The notes: a model not told the origin generated them from the sequence alone. Shown: positions 10,588 through 19,260, counted from the stretch's first letter. The stretch is DNA of 64,000 nucleotides from JADJNY01 sp046349615 (GCA_046349615.1 JAXMBZ010000003.1:372001-436000); one strand, 5' to 3'. Translations and numbers: made by a program.

Positions 10588-10893
10588 ATGGCTCAGAAGA
10601 AGCTCCACCTCCTCACCGCCGCCGCCATCGCCGCCGTCGTCGCCGGCGCGCCGATCACGAGCTGCAAGTCGATGAAGGAAGGCTCGTCCGCCTCCGCCTC
10701 GGCGAAGCACTCGTGCAAGGGCCTGAACGCCTGCAAGTCGATGGGCGGATGCTCGTCCGGCGACAACGGCTGCAAGGGCAAGAACTCCTGCAAGGGCAAG
10801 GGCGGCTGCGCCACGGACAAGAACTCCTGCAAGGGCTCGAACTCGTGCAAGTCGAACTCCTGCAAGAGCAACTCCTGCAAGAGCGGCGGCTGA
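10588..10893 (+). CDS. bufA: Bufferin-type Cys-rich RiPP metallophore precursor
   Basis: A 101-residue exported peptide with a signal (KKLHLLTAAAIAAVVAGAP), followed by a Cys/Lys/Gly/Ser/Asn-rich core. The core has ten cysteines, nearly all in C-K-S or C-K-G units (SCKGLNACKS, GCKGKNSCKGKGGC), ending in three SCKSN/SCKSG repeats. This composition and the adjacent DUF692 and DUF2063 genes match bufferin precursors (BufA2 type), where a multinuclear iron enzyme converts core cysteines to thiooxazoles that bind copper. The sequence ITSC at residues 23-26 could also be a lipobox, which would make it a lipopeptide. Length after the signal is about 75. The call is strong by context and composition; the metal is inferred. 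Confidence 0.85.
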   Translation: MAQKKLHLLTAAAIAAVVAGAPITSCKSMKEGSSASASAKHSCKGLNACKSMGGCSSGDNGCKGKNSCKGKGGCATDKNSCKGSNSCKSNSCKSNSCKSGG

Positions 10894-10900
10894 GCCCGAC

Positions 10901-11004
10901 CCGCGGCGTCCTCCACGCGCCGCGGAGCTTCGAACGACGCGGGCGGAGGCGGCGGAACGGCCGGCTCCGCCCGCGGTGCGTACGGACCGCCGCGCGACGG
11001 TCCG
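10901..11004 (+). terminator. Tandem hairpins between RiPP precursor and its enzymes
   Basis: Three inverted repeats fill the 137-base gap between bufA and bufB. 10901-10908/10918-10925: ccgcggcg with cgccgcgg, 8 bp, starting seven bases after the bufA stop. 10938-10948/10965-10975: 11 bp perfect stem (cgcgggcggag). 10983-10989/10998-11004: 7 bp (cggaccg). No T-runs. The likely role is partial termination or mRNA stabilisation, so that precursor is made in excess over the enzymes; this is inference. Confidence 0.45.
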
Positions 11005-11030
11005 CGTAGAATTCGCGCCCGAGATCCCCC

Positions 11031-11933
11031 ATGCCCCAGCCGAAGCTCCCCGCGCGCCTCGCCGTCCCGCACCTCGGGTACGGCGTCGGTCTGCGCAGCG
11101 TCCACTTCCAACACGTCCTCGACGCGCGACCGAAGGTCGACTGGTTCGAGATCATCTCGGAGAACTTCATGGACTCCGGGGGCCGGCCGCTCGCGGTGCT
11201 CGACGCCGTCGCGGAGCGCTACCCGATCGGCATGCACGGTGTGTCGCTCTCGATCGGGAGCACGGACCCGCTGAACCGCGCGTATCTCGCGAAGCTCAAG
11301 GCGCTCGCCGAGCGCGTCGACGCGAAGCTCGTCAGCGACCATCTGTGCTGGACCGGCGTCGCCGGGCGGAACACGCACGATCTCCTGCCGATGCCGTACA
11401 CCGAAGAGGCGCTCGCGCACACGATCGAGCGCGTGAAGGTCGTGCAGGACTTCCTCGAGCGCCGCATCGCGATCGAGAACCCGTCGAGCTACGTCGAGTT
11501 CAAGAGCTCGACGATCGGCGAGGCCGAGTTCCTCGCGCGCCTCGCGGAGGGCGCGGACTGCCTGCTGCAGGTCGACGTCAACAACGTCTACGTCAGCGCG
11601 TTCAACCACGGCTTCGACGCGCGCGCGTGGCTCGCGGCGATCCCGCAGGAGCGCGTCGCGTACTACCACCTCGCCGGGCACACGAACCGCGGGACGCACA
11701 TCATCGACACCCACTCCGACCACGTGATCCCCGAGGTGTGGGCGCTCTACGACTACGCCGTCGAGCTGTCGGGCGGGCGCTCGACGCTGCTCGAGTGGGA
11801 CGAGGACATCCCGGCGTTCGACGTGGTGCACGCGGAGGTGCTGAAGGCGAAGACGCGCGCCGAGCGCGTGCTCCGCGCACGCGCGTCGGGCGCGAAGCGC
11901 GGAGCGAAACGCGTCAAGGCGGTGTCGCGATGA
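11031..11933 (+). CDS. bufB: DUF692 multinuclear iron-containing oxidase (bufferin maturase)
   Basis: 300-residue TIM-barrel enzyme of the MNIO (DUF692) family, predicted to oxidise cysteines of the BufA core using a mixed-valent iron centre. All expected ligand motifs are visible: GMHGVSLSIGS (His), SDHLCW (Asp-His), AIENPSSYVEF (Glu-Asn), LQVDVNNVYVSAFNHG (Asp, Asn, His), HLAGH, DTHSDHV and LLEWDED (Glu). The N-terminus GYGVGLRSVHFQHVL is typical. The C-terminal 25 residues are a Lys/Arg/Ala tail outside the domain. Its stop overlaps the next ATG (ATGA), so BufB and BufC are co-translated. Confidence 0.95.
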   Translation: MPQPKLPARLAVPHLGYGVGLRSVHFQHVLDARPKVDWFEIISENFMDSGGRPLAVLDAVAERYPIGMHGVSLSIGSTDPLNRAYLAKLKALAERVDAKLVSDHLCWTGVAGRNTHDLLPMPYTEEALAHTIERVKVVQDFLERRIAIENPSSYVEFKSSTIGEAEFLARLAEGADCLLQVDVNNVYVSAFNHGFDARAWLAAIPQERVAYYHLAGHTNRGTHIIDTHSDHVIPEVWALYDYAVELSGGRSTLLEWDEDIPAFDVVHAEVLKAKTRAERVLRARASGAKRGAKRVKAVSR

Positions 11934-12862
11934 GCGCGGCCAAGACGCGGAGCAGAGCGCGCTCCACGGCGAAGGCGGCGCGCGCGGGCGTGCGCAAGCC
12001 GAGCGCCGCGACGAAAGCGGCTCGACCGGCGAAGCGCACGCCGCTCGACCGCGCGGCGAACGGCCCCGCGCGGCTCGCCGAGCTCCAGCGCTGGATGCAG
12101 CACGAGGTCGTGCGCGAGGTCGAGCGCAAACCCGCGCTCGCGCCCGCCGACCGGCACCTGCTCCCCTCGCGGACGCTGACGCCCGCCGAGCGCGTGAACA
12201 TCTACACGACGATGTACCGCCTGCGGATGGGCGACGCGCTCGAGGTCGACTACCCCGCGCTGCTCCAGCACCTCGGCCGCGAACGCTTCGACGCGCTGAT
12301 GACCGCGTACCTGCGGCGCCATCCGTCGCGGCATTACTCGCTCAACTTCCTGGGGTACGCGGTGCCCGAGTTCCTCGCGCGCGAGGCGAAGGTCCGCGAG
12401 CGCGCGTTCCTCGCCGACGTCGCACGCGTCGAGCACGCCATCACCGAGGTCTTCGACGCCGAGCCGTCGACGACGCTCGACCGAGCCGCGCTCGCCGCGC
12501 TCCCGCCCGCCGCGTTCGCGCGCCTGCGGCTCGAGTTCGTGCCCGCGTTCCGCCTGCTCGCGCTCGAGCACGACGCGAACAAGGCCGTGACGGCCCTGCG
12601 CCACGGAAAGAGCGCGCCGAGCACGAAGAAGCACCGCGCGTGGGTCGCCGTGTACCGCAAGGAACACGTCGTCTGGCGTCTGGACCTCGACGAGCCCGCC
12701 TACCGCGTCCTCGATTCCCTCCAGCGCGGCCGGACGCTCCCGCAGGCGATCGCGGCGGGCGCGAAGGCGTTCCGCGGCGGCCCCGAGGAGCTCCAAACCG
12801 CCGTCCAGGGCTGGTTCGCGGAGTGGAGCGCGGAGGGCTTCTTCCGCGCGCTGCGGAGCTGA
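11930..12862 (+). CDS. bufC: DUF2063 partner protein of the bufferin maturase
   Basis: 310 residues. The first 45 are a basic Ala/Lys/Arg-rich extension. The HvfC/BufC N-terminal (DUF2063) domain follows: LAELQRWMQHEVV, LTPAERVNIYTTMYRLRMG, DYPALLQHLGRERF, and the diagnostic HPSRHYSLNFLGYAVPEFL. The second half is a mixed alpha/beta domain with two possible winged-helix-like elements. In known systems the partner delivers the precursor to the DUF692 enzyme. ATGA overlap with bufB and no own promoter space. No DoxX-type bufD gene follows; 93 bases downstream the RND efflux operon begins. Confidence 0.9.
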   Translation: MSAAKTRSRARSTAKAARAGVRKPSAATKAARPAKRTPLDRAANGPARLAELQRWMQHEVVREVERKPALAPADRHLLPSRTLTPAERVNIYTTMYRLRMGDALEVDYPALLQHLGRERFDALMTAYLRRHPSRHYSLNFLGYAVPEFLAREAKVRERAFLADVARVEHAITEVFDAEPSTTLDRAALAALPPAAFARLRLEFVPAFRLLALEHDANKAVTALRHGKSAPSTKKHRAWVAVYRKEHVVWRLDLDEPAYRVLDSLQRGRTLPQAIAAGAKAFRGGPEELQTAVQGWFAEWSAEGFFRALRS

Positions 12863-12880
12863 AGCTCCCGAGGGGCGTGC

Positions 12881-12912
12881 CGAATATGCCTAAATCGGCA
12901 TGTTCGAATATG
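12881..12912 (+). promoter_or_regulatory. AT-rich operator-like palindrome before the RND operon
   Basis: Imperfect inverted repeat cgaatatgcc (12881-12890) and ggcatgttcg (12897-12906), 9 of 10 bases paired around a 6-base spacer. The octamer cgaatatg recurs directly at 12905-12912, 24 bases on. The patch is strikingly AT-rich for this window and sits between the bufC stop (12862) and the efflux start (12956). Size and symmetry suit a dimeric repressor such as ArsR, TetR or MarR; no regulator gene is adjacent. Confidence 0.5.
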
Positions 12913-12955
12913 ACCGTATCTTGACGGAGCCCCGGGGATCCGAGAGAACGGCGAC

Positions 12956-14410
12956 ATGCGCGCCCTCTCCCCCCTGCTCGCCCCGTGCGTGCTGAGCGCC
13001 GCGCTCGCCGCCTGCGCCGCCCCGGAACGCCCGCTCCCCGCCCGCCCCGACGCTCGGCCGCCTTCGAGGAGCGCTCCGACGCCGAGCGCCACGACCTCGA
13101 TCGGCGGCGTCGAACTCGCGAACGGCCCGCTCCGCGTGCGCGAGCTCCTCGACGCGCTCCTCCGCCGGAACCCGTCGCTCGCCGGCGCGCGCGCGCGGAT
13201 CGACGGCGCCGCGGCGCTCCTCGCCGAGGCCGAGTCCGCGCTGCGCCCGCGGCTCGAGCTCTCGACCGCGCTGATGCGCAGCGACGCGCCGTCGACGTTC
13301 CTCTTCCAGACGATCGACGCGCACCGCCTCGCGCCCGCGCAGGACTTCAACCACCCCGGGACCATCGACGCGCTCCAAGCGGGCGCCGGGTTCCGCTGGA
13401 ACCTCTGGCGCGGCGGACAAGACGCGCTCCGGCGCGACGCCGCCGGCGAGGAGGTCACGGCGCGCGCGAGCGACGCCGCGGCGCTCGTGAACGCGCTCTC
13501 CTCCGCCGCGATCGCGGCCTGGCTCGACGCGCGCGCCGCCGAGGAGCTGCTCGCCGCCGACGACGCGAGCCTCGCGAGCCTGCGCGCGCAGCTCGAGGAC
13601 GCGCGCGCGCGCGTCGCGGCCGGCTCCGCGCTGCGCTCGGACGAGCTGACGCTCGCGGTGCGCGTCTCCGAGGCCGAGGAGCGCCGCCTGCGCACCGTGA
13701 GCGCGCGCAAGCTCGCGCTCGCCGCGCTGCGCGCCCTGCTCGCGCTCCCGCCCGGCGCAACGCTCGAGTTCGCGGGCGCCGCCGACGACGAACTCACGTT
13801 CGGGCCCGAGCCCGCGACGCCCGAAGCCGCGCGCGACGAAGCCTGGCGCGCGCGGCCCGAGCTCGCCGCCGTGCGCCGCCGCTTGATCGCCGCGCGCGAC
13901 GCGCGCGCCGCCGCCGACCGCGCGTGGAGGCCGAGCCTCGACGCGGAGGCCCGCGCGTGGGCCGTCGACGACCACGGCGGCGTCGACTTCGGCGACACGA
14001 ACGCGGAAGCGCGGTTGGTGCTCTCCTGGGCGTTGCTCGACGGCGGCTCGCGCCGCGCGGCTGCGAGCGCGCGCGACGCCGAGTTGCGCGCGCTCGAAGC
14101 CGAGCGCGAACGGCTCGAGCTCGCGACCGGCCTCGAGGTCGAGGCCGCGTTGATCGGGCTCGAGGAAGCGCGCGCGCGCAGCACCGTCGCAGAGGGCGCG
14201 CTCGCGGCGGCCGAGGAGACGCTCGAGCTCGTCGACCGCCAGTTCCGCGGCGGTTCGGCGCCCGTGACGCGCTTCCTCGAAGCCGAGGCCGACCGCACGC
14301 GCGCGCGCGCCGAGACCGTGCGCGCCAAGATCGACGTCCAGCGCGCGCGCGCGGAGCTCGCGCGCGCGCTCGGCCGCTTCTCCAACGGCTCCATGGAGAC
14401 CGTCCGATGA
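12956..14410 (+). CDS. TolC-like outer-membrane efflux lipoprotein
   Basis: Outer-membrane channel of a tripartite RND pump, 484 residues, usual OEP length. N-terminal lipoprotein signal MRALSPLLAPCVLSAALAAC with lipobox LAAC (Cys about 20). Two homologous OEP halves follow (about 60-250 and 280-480), each with a start like LLRRNPSLAGARARIDGAAALLAEAESALRP (split) and long coiled-coil helices rich in Ala, Arg and Glu. ATG 12956 follows GAGAACGG. It is first in a three-gene operon, with the stop overlapping the next start (ATGA). Confidence 0.9.
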   Translation: MRALSPLLAPCVLSAALAACAAPERPLPARPDARPPSRSAPTPSATTSIGGVELANGPLRVRELLDALLRRNPSLAGARARIDGAAALLAEAESALRPRLELSTALMRSDAPSTFLFQTIDAHRLAPAQDFNHPGTIDALQAGAGFRWNLWRGGQDALRRDAAGEEVTARASDAAALVNALSSAAIAAWLDARAAEELLAADDASLASLRAQLEDARARVAAGSALRSDELTLAVRVSEAEERRLRTVSARKLALAALRALLALPPGATLEFAGAADDELTFGPEPATPEAARDEAWRARPELAAVRRRLIAARDARAAADRAWRPSLDAEARAWAVDDHGGVDFGDTNAEARLVLSWALLDGGSRRAAASARDAELRALEAERERLELATGLEVEAALIGLEEARARSTVAEGALAAAEETLELVDRQFRGGSAPVTRFLEAEADRTRARAETVRAKIDVQRARAELARALGRFSNGSMETVR

Positions 14411-15573
14411 GCGCTGGAAGTTCCGCGACGAAGCGGCTCGCGACCCTGATCGTCGCCGCGATCGTGATCGTCGTCGTCGTCCGCACGACCCGCCGCGCGC
14501 CCGAGTCCGGGCCGAAGGCCGCCGCGCCCGCCGCCGAGAGCGAGCCGCGCGACACCGCGAACGCCGAGCGCGTGCGCGTCCCCGACCGCGAGGAGGTCGT
14601 CGGCAGCGTGCGTCCTCGCCGCGTCGTCCGCGTCGCGGCGCAGGTGCCCGCGCGCGTGCTCGAGGTCGCGCGCGACGCCGGTGAGCGCGTCCACGCCGGC
14701 GAGGTGCTCGTCCGCCTCGACGACCGCGAGAGCGCGGCGCGGTTGCGCCAGACGCGCGAAGCGCTCGCCGCCGCGGAGGCCGCCGGCGAGAGCGCGCACC
14801 AACGCGAAGTGCAGGCCGACGCGCGCCTCGGTCAGGCCCGTGCCGCGTACGACCGGGCGAAGGGGCTCTTCGAACGCCAGGCGGCGACGCAGGCGCAGCT
14901 CGAGGACGCGGAGCGCGCGAACCTCGAGGCGCAGGCGGGGCTCGCGGAGGCGCGCGCGCTCGTCGCGACCGCGGCAGCGCAGCGCGAGGCGGCCCGCGCC
15001 GCGACGAGCGAGGCGGAGGCCGCGCTCACGCACCTCACGCTCACCGCGCCGTTCGACGGCCTCGTCTCCGAACGGCGCGTCGAGCCCGGCGACCTCGCGA
15101 ACCCCGGCGAGCCCCTGCTCGTGCTGCTCGACCCGAACGCGCTGCGCGTCGAGGCCGGCGTGCGCGAAGGCCTGATCGCGCGCCTCGCGCGCGGCACGGT
15201 GCTCCCCGTCGAGATCCCCGCGACCGGCGCGCGCCTCCAGGGCACGGTCAGCGAGGTGCTTCCGTCCGCCGACGCGCGGACGCGCACGTTCGAGGTGCGC
15301 GTCGACCTCCCGGCGCCGAAGGAAGGCGCGCTCGTCGCGCACGCCGGCATGTTCGCGCGCATCGCGGTCGACGTCGGCGAGCGCGAGGTCGTGCGCGCTC
15401 CCGCCGCCGCGCTGCAGCGCGTCGGCCAGCTCTGGACCGTCCTCGTCGAGGAGTCCGGCGCGTGGCGGCGGCGCGTCGTCACGCGCGGCGTCGACCTCGG
15501 CGGCGGCGCGGTCGAGGTGACGAGCGGGCTCGTCGGCGGCGAGCGCCTCGCGCTCGGGGACGGCCGGCCTTGA
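14407..15573 (+). CDS. RND efflux membrane fusion protein (HlyD/AcrA type)
   Basis: Periplasmic adaptor linking pump and outer-membrane channel, 388 residues. Inner-membrane anchor RLATLIVAAIVIVVVV near residues 10-25. The order is classic: beta-barrel/lipoyl half (VRVAAQVPARVLEVARDAGE, GEVLVRLDD), a long alpha-helical hairpin of Ala/Glu/Arg heptads (about 110-200), the returning lipoyl half LTLTAPFDGLVSERRVEPGD, then barrel and membrane-proximal domains (ADARTRTFEVRVDLP, HAGMFARI). Start ATG 14407 overlaps the preceding stop; the stop overlaps the pump start. Confidence 0.92.
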   Translation: MSAGSSATKRLATLIVAAIVIVVVVRTTRRAPESGPKAAAPAAESEPRDTANAERVRVPDREEVVGSVRPRRVVRVAAQVPARVLEVARDAGERVHAGEVLVRLDDRESAARLRQTREALAAAEAAGESAHQREVQADARLGQARAAYDRAKGLFERQAATQAQLEDAERANLEAQAGLAEARALVATAAAQREAARAATSEAEAALTHLTLTAPFDGLVSERRVEPGDLANPGEPLLVLLDPNALRVEAGVREGLIARLARGTVLPVEIPATGARLQGTVSEVLPSADARTRTFEVRVDLPAPKEGALVAHAGMFARIAVDVGEREVVRAPAAALQRVGQLWTVLVEESGAWRRRVVTRGVDLGGGAVEVTSGLVGGERLALGDGRP

Positions 15574-18500
15574 AGCCCGATCGCGATCCCGCGCACGGCG
15601 CGGACCCCGACGCTCCGACCGGCCTCGTCGCCCGCATCGTCGAACAAGCGGTGCGCGGCCCGCTCTCGCCGCTCGTACTCGTCGCCGCGACGCTCGCGGG
15701 CGTCGTCGCGATCCTCTTCACGCCGCGCGAGGAGGAGCCGCAGATCGTCGTGCCGACGGCCGACGTGATGGTGTCGTTCCCCGGCGCGAGCGCGGCGGAG
15801 GTCGAAACGCTCGTCGCGACGCCGCTCGAGAAGCTCCTCTGGCAGCTCGAGGGCGTCGAGCACGTCTACTCCGTCTCGCGTCGCGAAGGCGCGGTCGTCA
15901 CCGTGCGCTTCTTCGTCGGCCAGGACCGCGAGCGCGCGCTCGTGCGCCTCTCCTCCGCGATCGAGGCGCATCGATCCGAGGCGCCGCCCGGCGTCGCGGG
16001 TTGGAGCGTGAAGCCCGTCGACATCGACGACGTCCCGATCCTCGCGCTGACGCTGCACTCCGACGCGCTCGACGAAGGGCTCCTGCGCCGCGTCGGCGAG
16101 GAGCTCCTCGCGCGCCTCGAGACCGTGCCCGACGTCTCGAAGACCGCGATCCTCGGCGGACTTCCGCGCGAAGTGCGCGTCGAGCTCGACGCCGAGGCGC
16201 TCGCCGCGCGCGGACTCACCACGGCCGACGTCGAGGGCGCGCTCGCGCGCGGCGACGCGGCGGTCGTCGCGGGCGGCTTCGAGCGCGCGGACCGGCGGTA
16301 CGAAGTGCTCGCGGGGCCGTTCCTCGAGAGCCCGCGCGACGTCGAGGCGCTCGTCGTCGGCGCGTACGACGGAAAACCCGTGCACCTGTCCGAGGTCGCG
16401 CGCGTCGTCGACGGACCGGCGGAGCCCGACGTGCTCGTGCACCTCGCGTTCGGACCAGCGTCGAAGACCGCGGCCCCCGGCATCGCGCGGCGCGCGATCA
16501 CGCTCACCTTCGCGAAGAAGCGCGGCACGAACGCCGTCGCCGTGTCGAAGGCCGTGCTCGCCGAGCTCGAGCGCGTGCGCGCGACGGTCGTGCCCGCGGG
16601 CGTCGACGTGCTCGTCTCGCGCGACTGGGGCAAGACCGCCGACGACAAGGTCGACGAACTCTACGGCCACCTCCTGCTCGCGATCGCGACCGTGATCGCG
16701 CTCGTGTGCTGGATCCTCGGCTGGCGCGAGGGCTTCATCGTCGCCGCCGCCGTGCCGGTCACGTTCGCGCTGACCCTGCTCGTCAACCTCGTCGCCGGGT
16801 ACACGGTGAACCGCGTCACGTTGTTCGCGCTGGTGCTCGTGCTCGGCCTCGTGTGCGACGACCCGATCGTCGACGTCGAGAACGTGCACCGCCACCTCCA
16901 GCGCGGGAAGCTCCGTCCGCTCTCCGCCGTGCTCGTCGCGGTCAACGAAGTTCGTCCGCCCGTGATCGTCGCGACGCTTGCGGTGATGCTCTCGTTCCTC
17001 CCCCTCTTCTTCATCACGGGGATGATGGGGCCCTACATGCGCCCGATGGCGCTGACGGTGCCCGTCGCGATGGCGATGAGCCTCGTGGTCGCGTTCACGA
17101 TCACGCCGTGGATGGCGTACCTGCTGCTGGCGAAGAAGAAGGGCGGAGCGCACGTCCCCGCGCCGGAGCACGGAAGCGACGACGGCGCGCTGCTCGGCGC
17201 GTACCGGCGCGTGCTGACGCGCCTTCTCGATTCGCGCGGCGCGCGTGCGATGCTCGCGCTCGTGCTCGCTTCGCTCGCGGCGCTCGCCGGGTTCCTCGTC
17301 GTGACGGGCCGCGTGCCGCTGAAGATGCTGCCCTACGACGACAAGCAGGAGCTCGAGCTCGTGCTCGACCTGCCCGAAGGCTCGACGCTCGAAGCGACGG
17401 ACCTGGCGACGCGCGAGCTCGAACGCGCGCTCACCGCCGTGCCCGAGGTCGACCACGTCGCGTCGTACGTCGGCCGCGCGAGCCCGATCGACTTCAACGG
17501 CCTCGTGCGCCGCTACGACATGCGCCGCGGCCCGCACCTCGCCGACGTGCGCGTCGGGCTCGCGCCGAAGCACGAGCGGACGCGCAAGAGCCACGTCGTC
17601 GCGCTCGCGGTGCGCAAGGACCTCGAAGCGATCGCGGCGCGCCACGGCGCGCGGCTCTCGATCGTCGAGATCCCGCCCGGTCCGCCGGTGCTCGCGACGC
17701 TCGTCGCCGAGGTCCACGGCGCGCCGGAGCGCGCGTACTCGGAGCTCGTCGCCGGCGCGCGCGACGTCGCCGGCCGCATGGCGAACCAACGCGGCGTCGT
17801 GGACGTCGACGTGATGGCCGAGGACGAGCACGAGCGGCTCGATTTCCGCCTCGACGAGGAGAAGGCGTCGCTCCACGGCGTGACCGCGGACGAGATCGCG
17901 CGCACGCTGCGGCTCGCGCTCACGGGCTCCGCCGCGGCGACCGTGCACGAAGCGGGCGAGCGCCAACCGCTCGCCGTGCGCGTCGTGCTCCCTCGCGAGG
18001 AACGCGCGGGCGCGAGCGAGCTCGGGAGGCTCTCGCTGCGCACCGCGGACGGCGCGATCGTGCCGCTCGCGGAGCTCGGGAGGTTCGCGCCGACGCTCGC
18101 GGACGCGCCGATCTACCACAAGGACCTCGAGCGCGTCGTCTTCGTCGTCGGCGAGATCGCGGGGCGCGCGCCGTACGACGCGGTCGCGTCGCTCCAGGCG
18201 AGCCTCGTCGAGAAGCCGCTCGCGAGCGGCGTGCTCGCGCGCTGGACCGGCGAGGGTGAATGGAAGCTGACGCTCGACGTGTTCCGCGACCTCGGTCTCG
18301 CGTTCGGTGGCGCACTCGTCGGCATCTACGTGCTGCTCGTGCTGCAGACGGGCTCGTTCGGGCTCGCGGGTGTCGTGCTGCTCGCGATCCCGCTCGGCCT
18401 GCTCGGCATCTTGCCGGGTTTCTGGCTCTTGCAGGCGTTCGGGAGCTCCGAGGTCGGCGGGTTCCACGACCCGGTGTGGTTCACCGCGACGGCGATGATC

Positions 18501-18821
18501 GGGATGATCGCGCTCGCCGGCATCGCGGTGCGCAACTCGATCATCCTGATCGACTTCGCGCGCGAGAAGGAGACCGCGGGGATGAGCCTGCGCGAGGCCG
18601 TGATCGAGAGCGGCGTGCAGCGCTTGCGCCCGATCGCGCTCACGGCGGGCGCGGCGATGCTCGGCGCGTGGCCGATCACGCTCGACCCGATCTTCTCGGG
18701 CCTCGCGTGGAGCCTGATCTTCGGCCTCGTCGCGTCGACCGTGTTCAGCGCGCTCGTGATCCCGCTCGCGTACCACGCGCTGCGTGCGCGGAGCGCGCGC
18801 GAGCTCAGCGCGGAAGGATGA
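15570..18821 (+). CDS. RND family efflux pump (inner-membrane transporter)
   Basis: Proton-driven pump of the AcrB superfamily, 1083 residues. No ATG is near the N-terminus; TTG 15570 overlaps the preceding TGA (TTGA) and gives the proper cytoplasmic start before the first membrane helix (LSPLVLVAATLAGVVAIL). Twelve membrane helices and two large periplasmic loops are evident. Helix 4 reads GLVCDDPIVDVENVHRH, keeping the double Asp of the proton relay but with Cys, Pro and Asp where drug pumps usually have Val, Ala and Val. This is closer to drug (HAE-1) than to CusA heavy-metal pumps. The end overlaps the convergent lipoprotein gene by 17 bases. Confidence 0.93.
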   Translation: MKPDRDPAHGADPDAPTGLVARIVEQAVRGPLSPLVLVAATLAGVVAILFTPREEEPQIVVPTADVMVSFPGASAAEVETLVATPLEKLLWQLEGVEHVYSVSRREGAVVTVRFFVGQDRERALVRLSSAIEAHRSEAPPGVAGWSVKPVDIDDVPILALTLHSDALDEGLLRRVGEELLARLETVPDVSKTAILGGLPREVRVELDAEALAARGLTTADVEGALARGDAAVVAGGFERADRRYEVLAGPFLESPRDVEALVVGAYDGKPVHLSEVARVVDGPAEPDVLVHLAFGPASKTAAPGIARRAITLTFAKKRGTNAVAVSKAVLAELERVRATVVPAGVDVLVSRDWGKTADDKVDELYGHLLLAIATVIALVCWILGWREGFIVAAAVPVTFALTLLVNLVAGYTVNRVTLFALVLVLGLVCDDPIVDVENVHRHLQRGKLRPLSAVLVAVNEVRPPVIVATLAVMLSFLPLFFITGMMGPYMRPMALTVPVAMAMSLVVAFTITPWMAYLLLAKKKGGAHVPAPEHGSDDGALLGAYRRVLTRLLDSRGARAMLALVLASLAALAGFLVVTGRVPLKMLPYDDKQELELVLDLPEGSTLEATDLATRELERALTAVPEVDHVASYVGRASPIDFNGLVRRYDMRRGPHLADVRVGLAPKHERTRKSHVVALAVRKDLEAIAARHGARLSIVEIPPGPPVLATLVAEVHGAPERAYSELVAGARDVAGRMANQRGVVDVDVMAEDEHERLDFRLDEEKASLHGVTADEIARTLRLALTGSAAATVHEAGERQPLAVRVVLPREERAGASELGRLSLRTADGAIVPLAELGRFAPTLADAPIYHKDLERVVFVVGEIAGRAPYDAVASLQASLVEKPLASGVLARWTGEGEWKLTLDVFRDLGLAFGGALVGIYVLLVLQTGSFGLAGVVLLAIPLGLLGILPGFWLLQAFGSSEVGGFHDPVWFTATAMIGMIALAGIAVRNSIILIDFAREKETAGMSLREAVIESGVQRLRPIALTAGAAMLGAWPITLDPIFSGLAWSLIFGLVASTVFSALVIPLAYHALRARSARELSAEG

Positions 18822-19260
18822 GCCGCGCGCCGCGCCGGAGCACGGGCTCCGCGCGCCACGCGCGCGGCGCGTCCGTCGTCGTCCACCACACGGTGCCGGC
18901 GCGCACGGGCGCGAGCGCCGTCGCGGTGAAGTCGAGGTCGGTCGTGCTGCCGTGCGCAACGAGGTCGTAGCTCGTCGGGCTGAACGAATACCCGTCGAGC
19001 GCGGGCTCGACGACGACGTGACGCCAGTCGAAGTCGTGAACGGCGGGGTTGCCCCAGCCCCAGCTCCACGCGCCGTGTGCGTCGCTGTACTCGATGCGCT
19101 CGAGGTGCGGGTCGTCGGGCCACGTGATGCGCAGCGCCGCGCCCGACACGGGCTCGCCCTCGTCCGAGAGGACGTGCCCGCCGATGCGCACGTCGATGCC
19201 GTCGCCGCCGCTGCAGGCGGCGAGGAACGCGACGAACGCGAGGACGGAGGCGCGACGCAT
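18805..19260 (-). CDS. Hypothetical lipoprotein
   Basis: 151 residues with a clean lipoprotein signal: MRRASVLAFVAFLAAC, lipobox LAAC. The mature part looks like a carboxypeptidase-regulatory/Ig-like beta sandwich: VRIGGHVLSDEGEPVSGAAL is the typical 'G-x-V-x-D-x-x-G-x-P-V-x-G-A' opening. Then come aromatic strands (GAWSWGWGNPAVHDFDW). Probably an envelope protein; function unknown. Converges on the RND pump with a 17-base overlap. Confidence 0.75.
   Translation of the reverse strand: MRRASVLAFVAFLAACSGGDGIDVRIGGHVLSDEGEPVSGAALRITWPDDPHLERIEYSDAHGAWSWGWGNPAVHDFDWRHVVVEPALDGYSFSPTSYDLVAHGSTTDLDFTATALAPVRAGTVWWTTTDAPRAWRAEPVLRRGARLILPR

Noticed and set aside
11930..12862. DUF2063 gene as HvfC of a gold/copper Hvf system
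   Set aside because: No HvfA-type (DUF2282) precursor is present; the precursor composition fits the BufA2 form.
15570..18821. RND pump as a CusA-type copper exporter tied to the bufferin
   Set aside because: Helix 4 has the double-Asp drug-pump form and no methionine relay motif was seen; a metal role is not supported by sequence.
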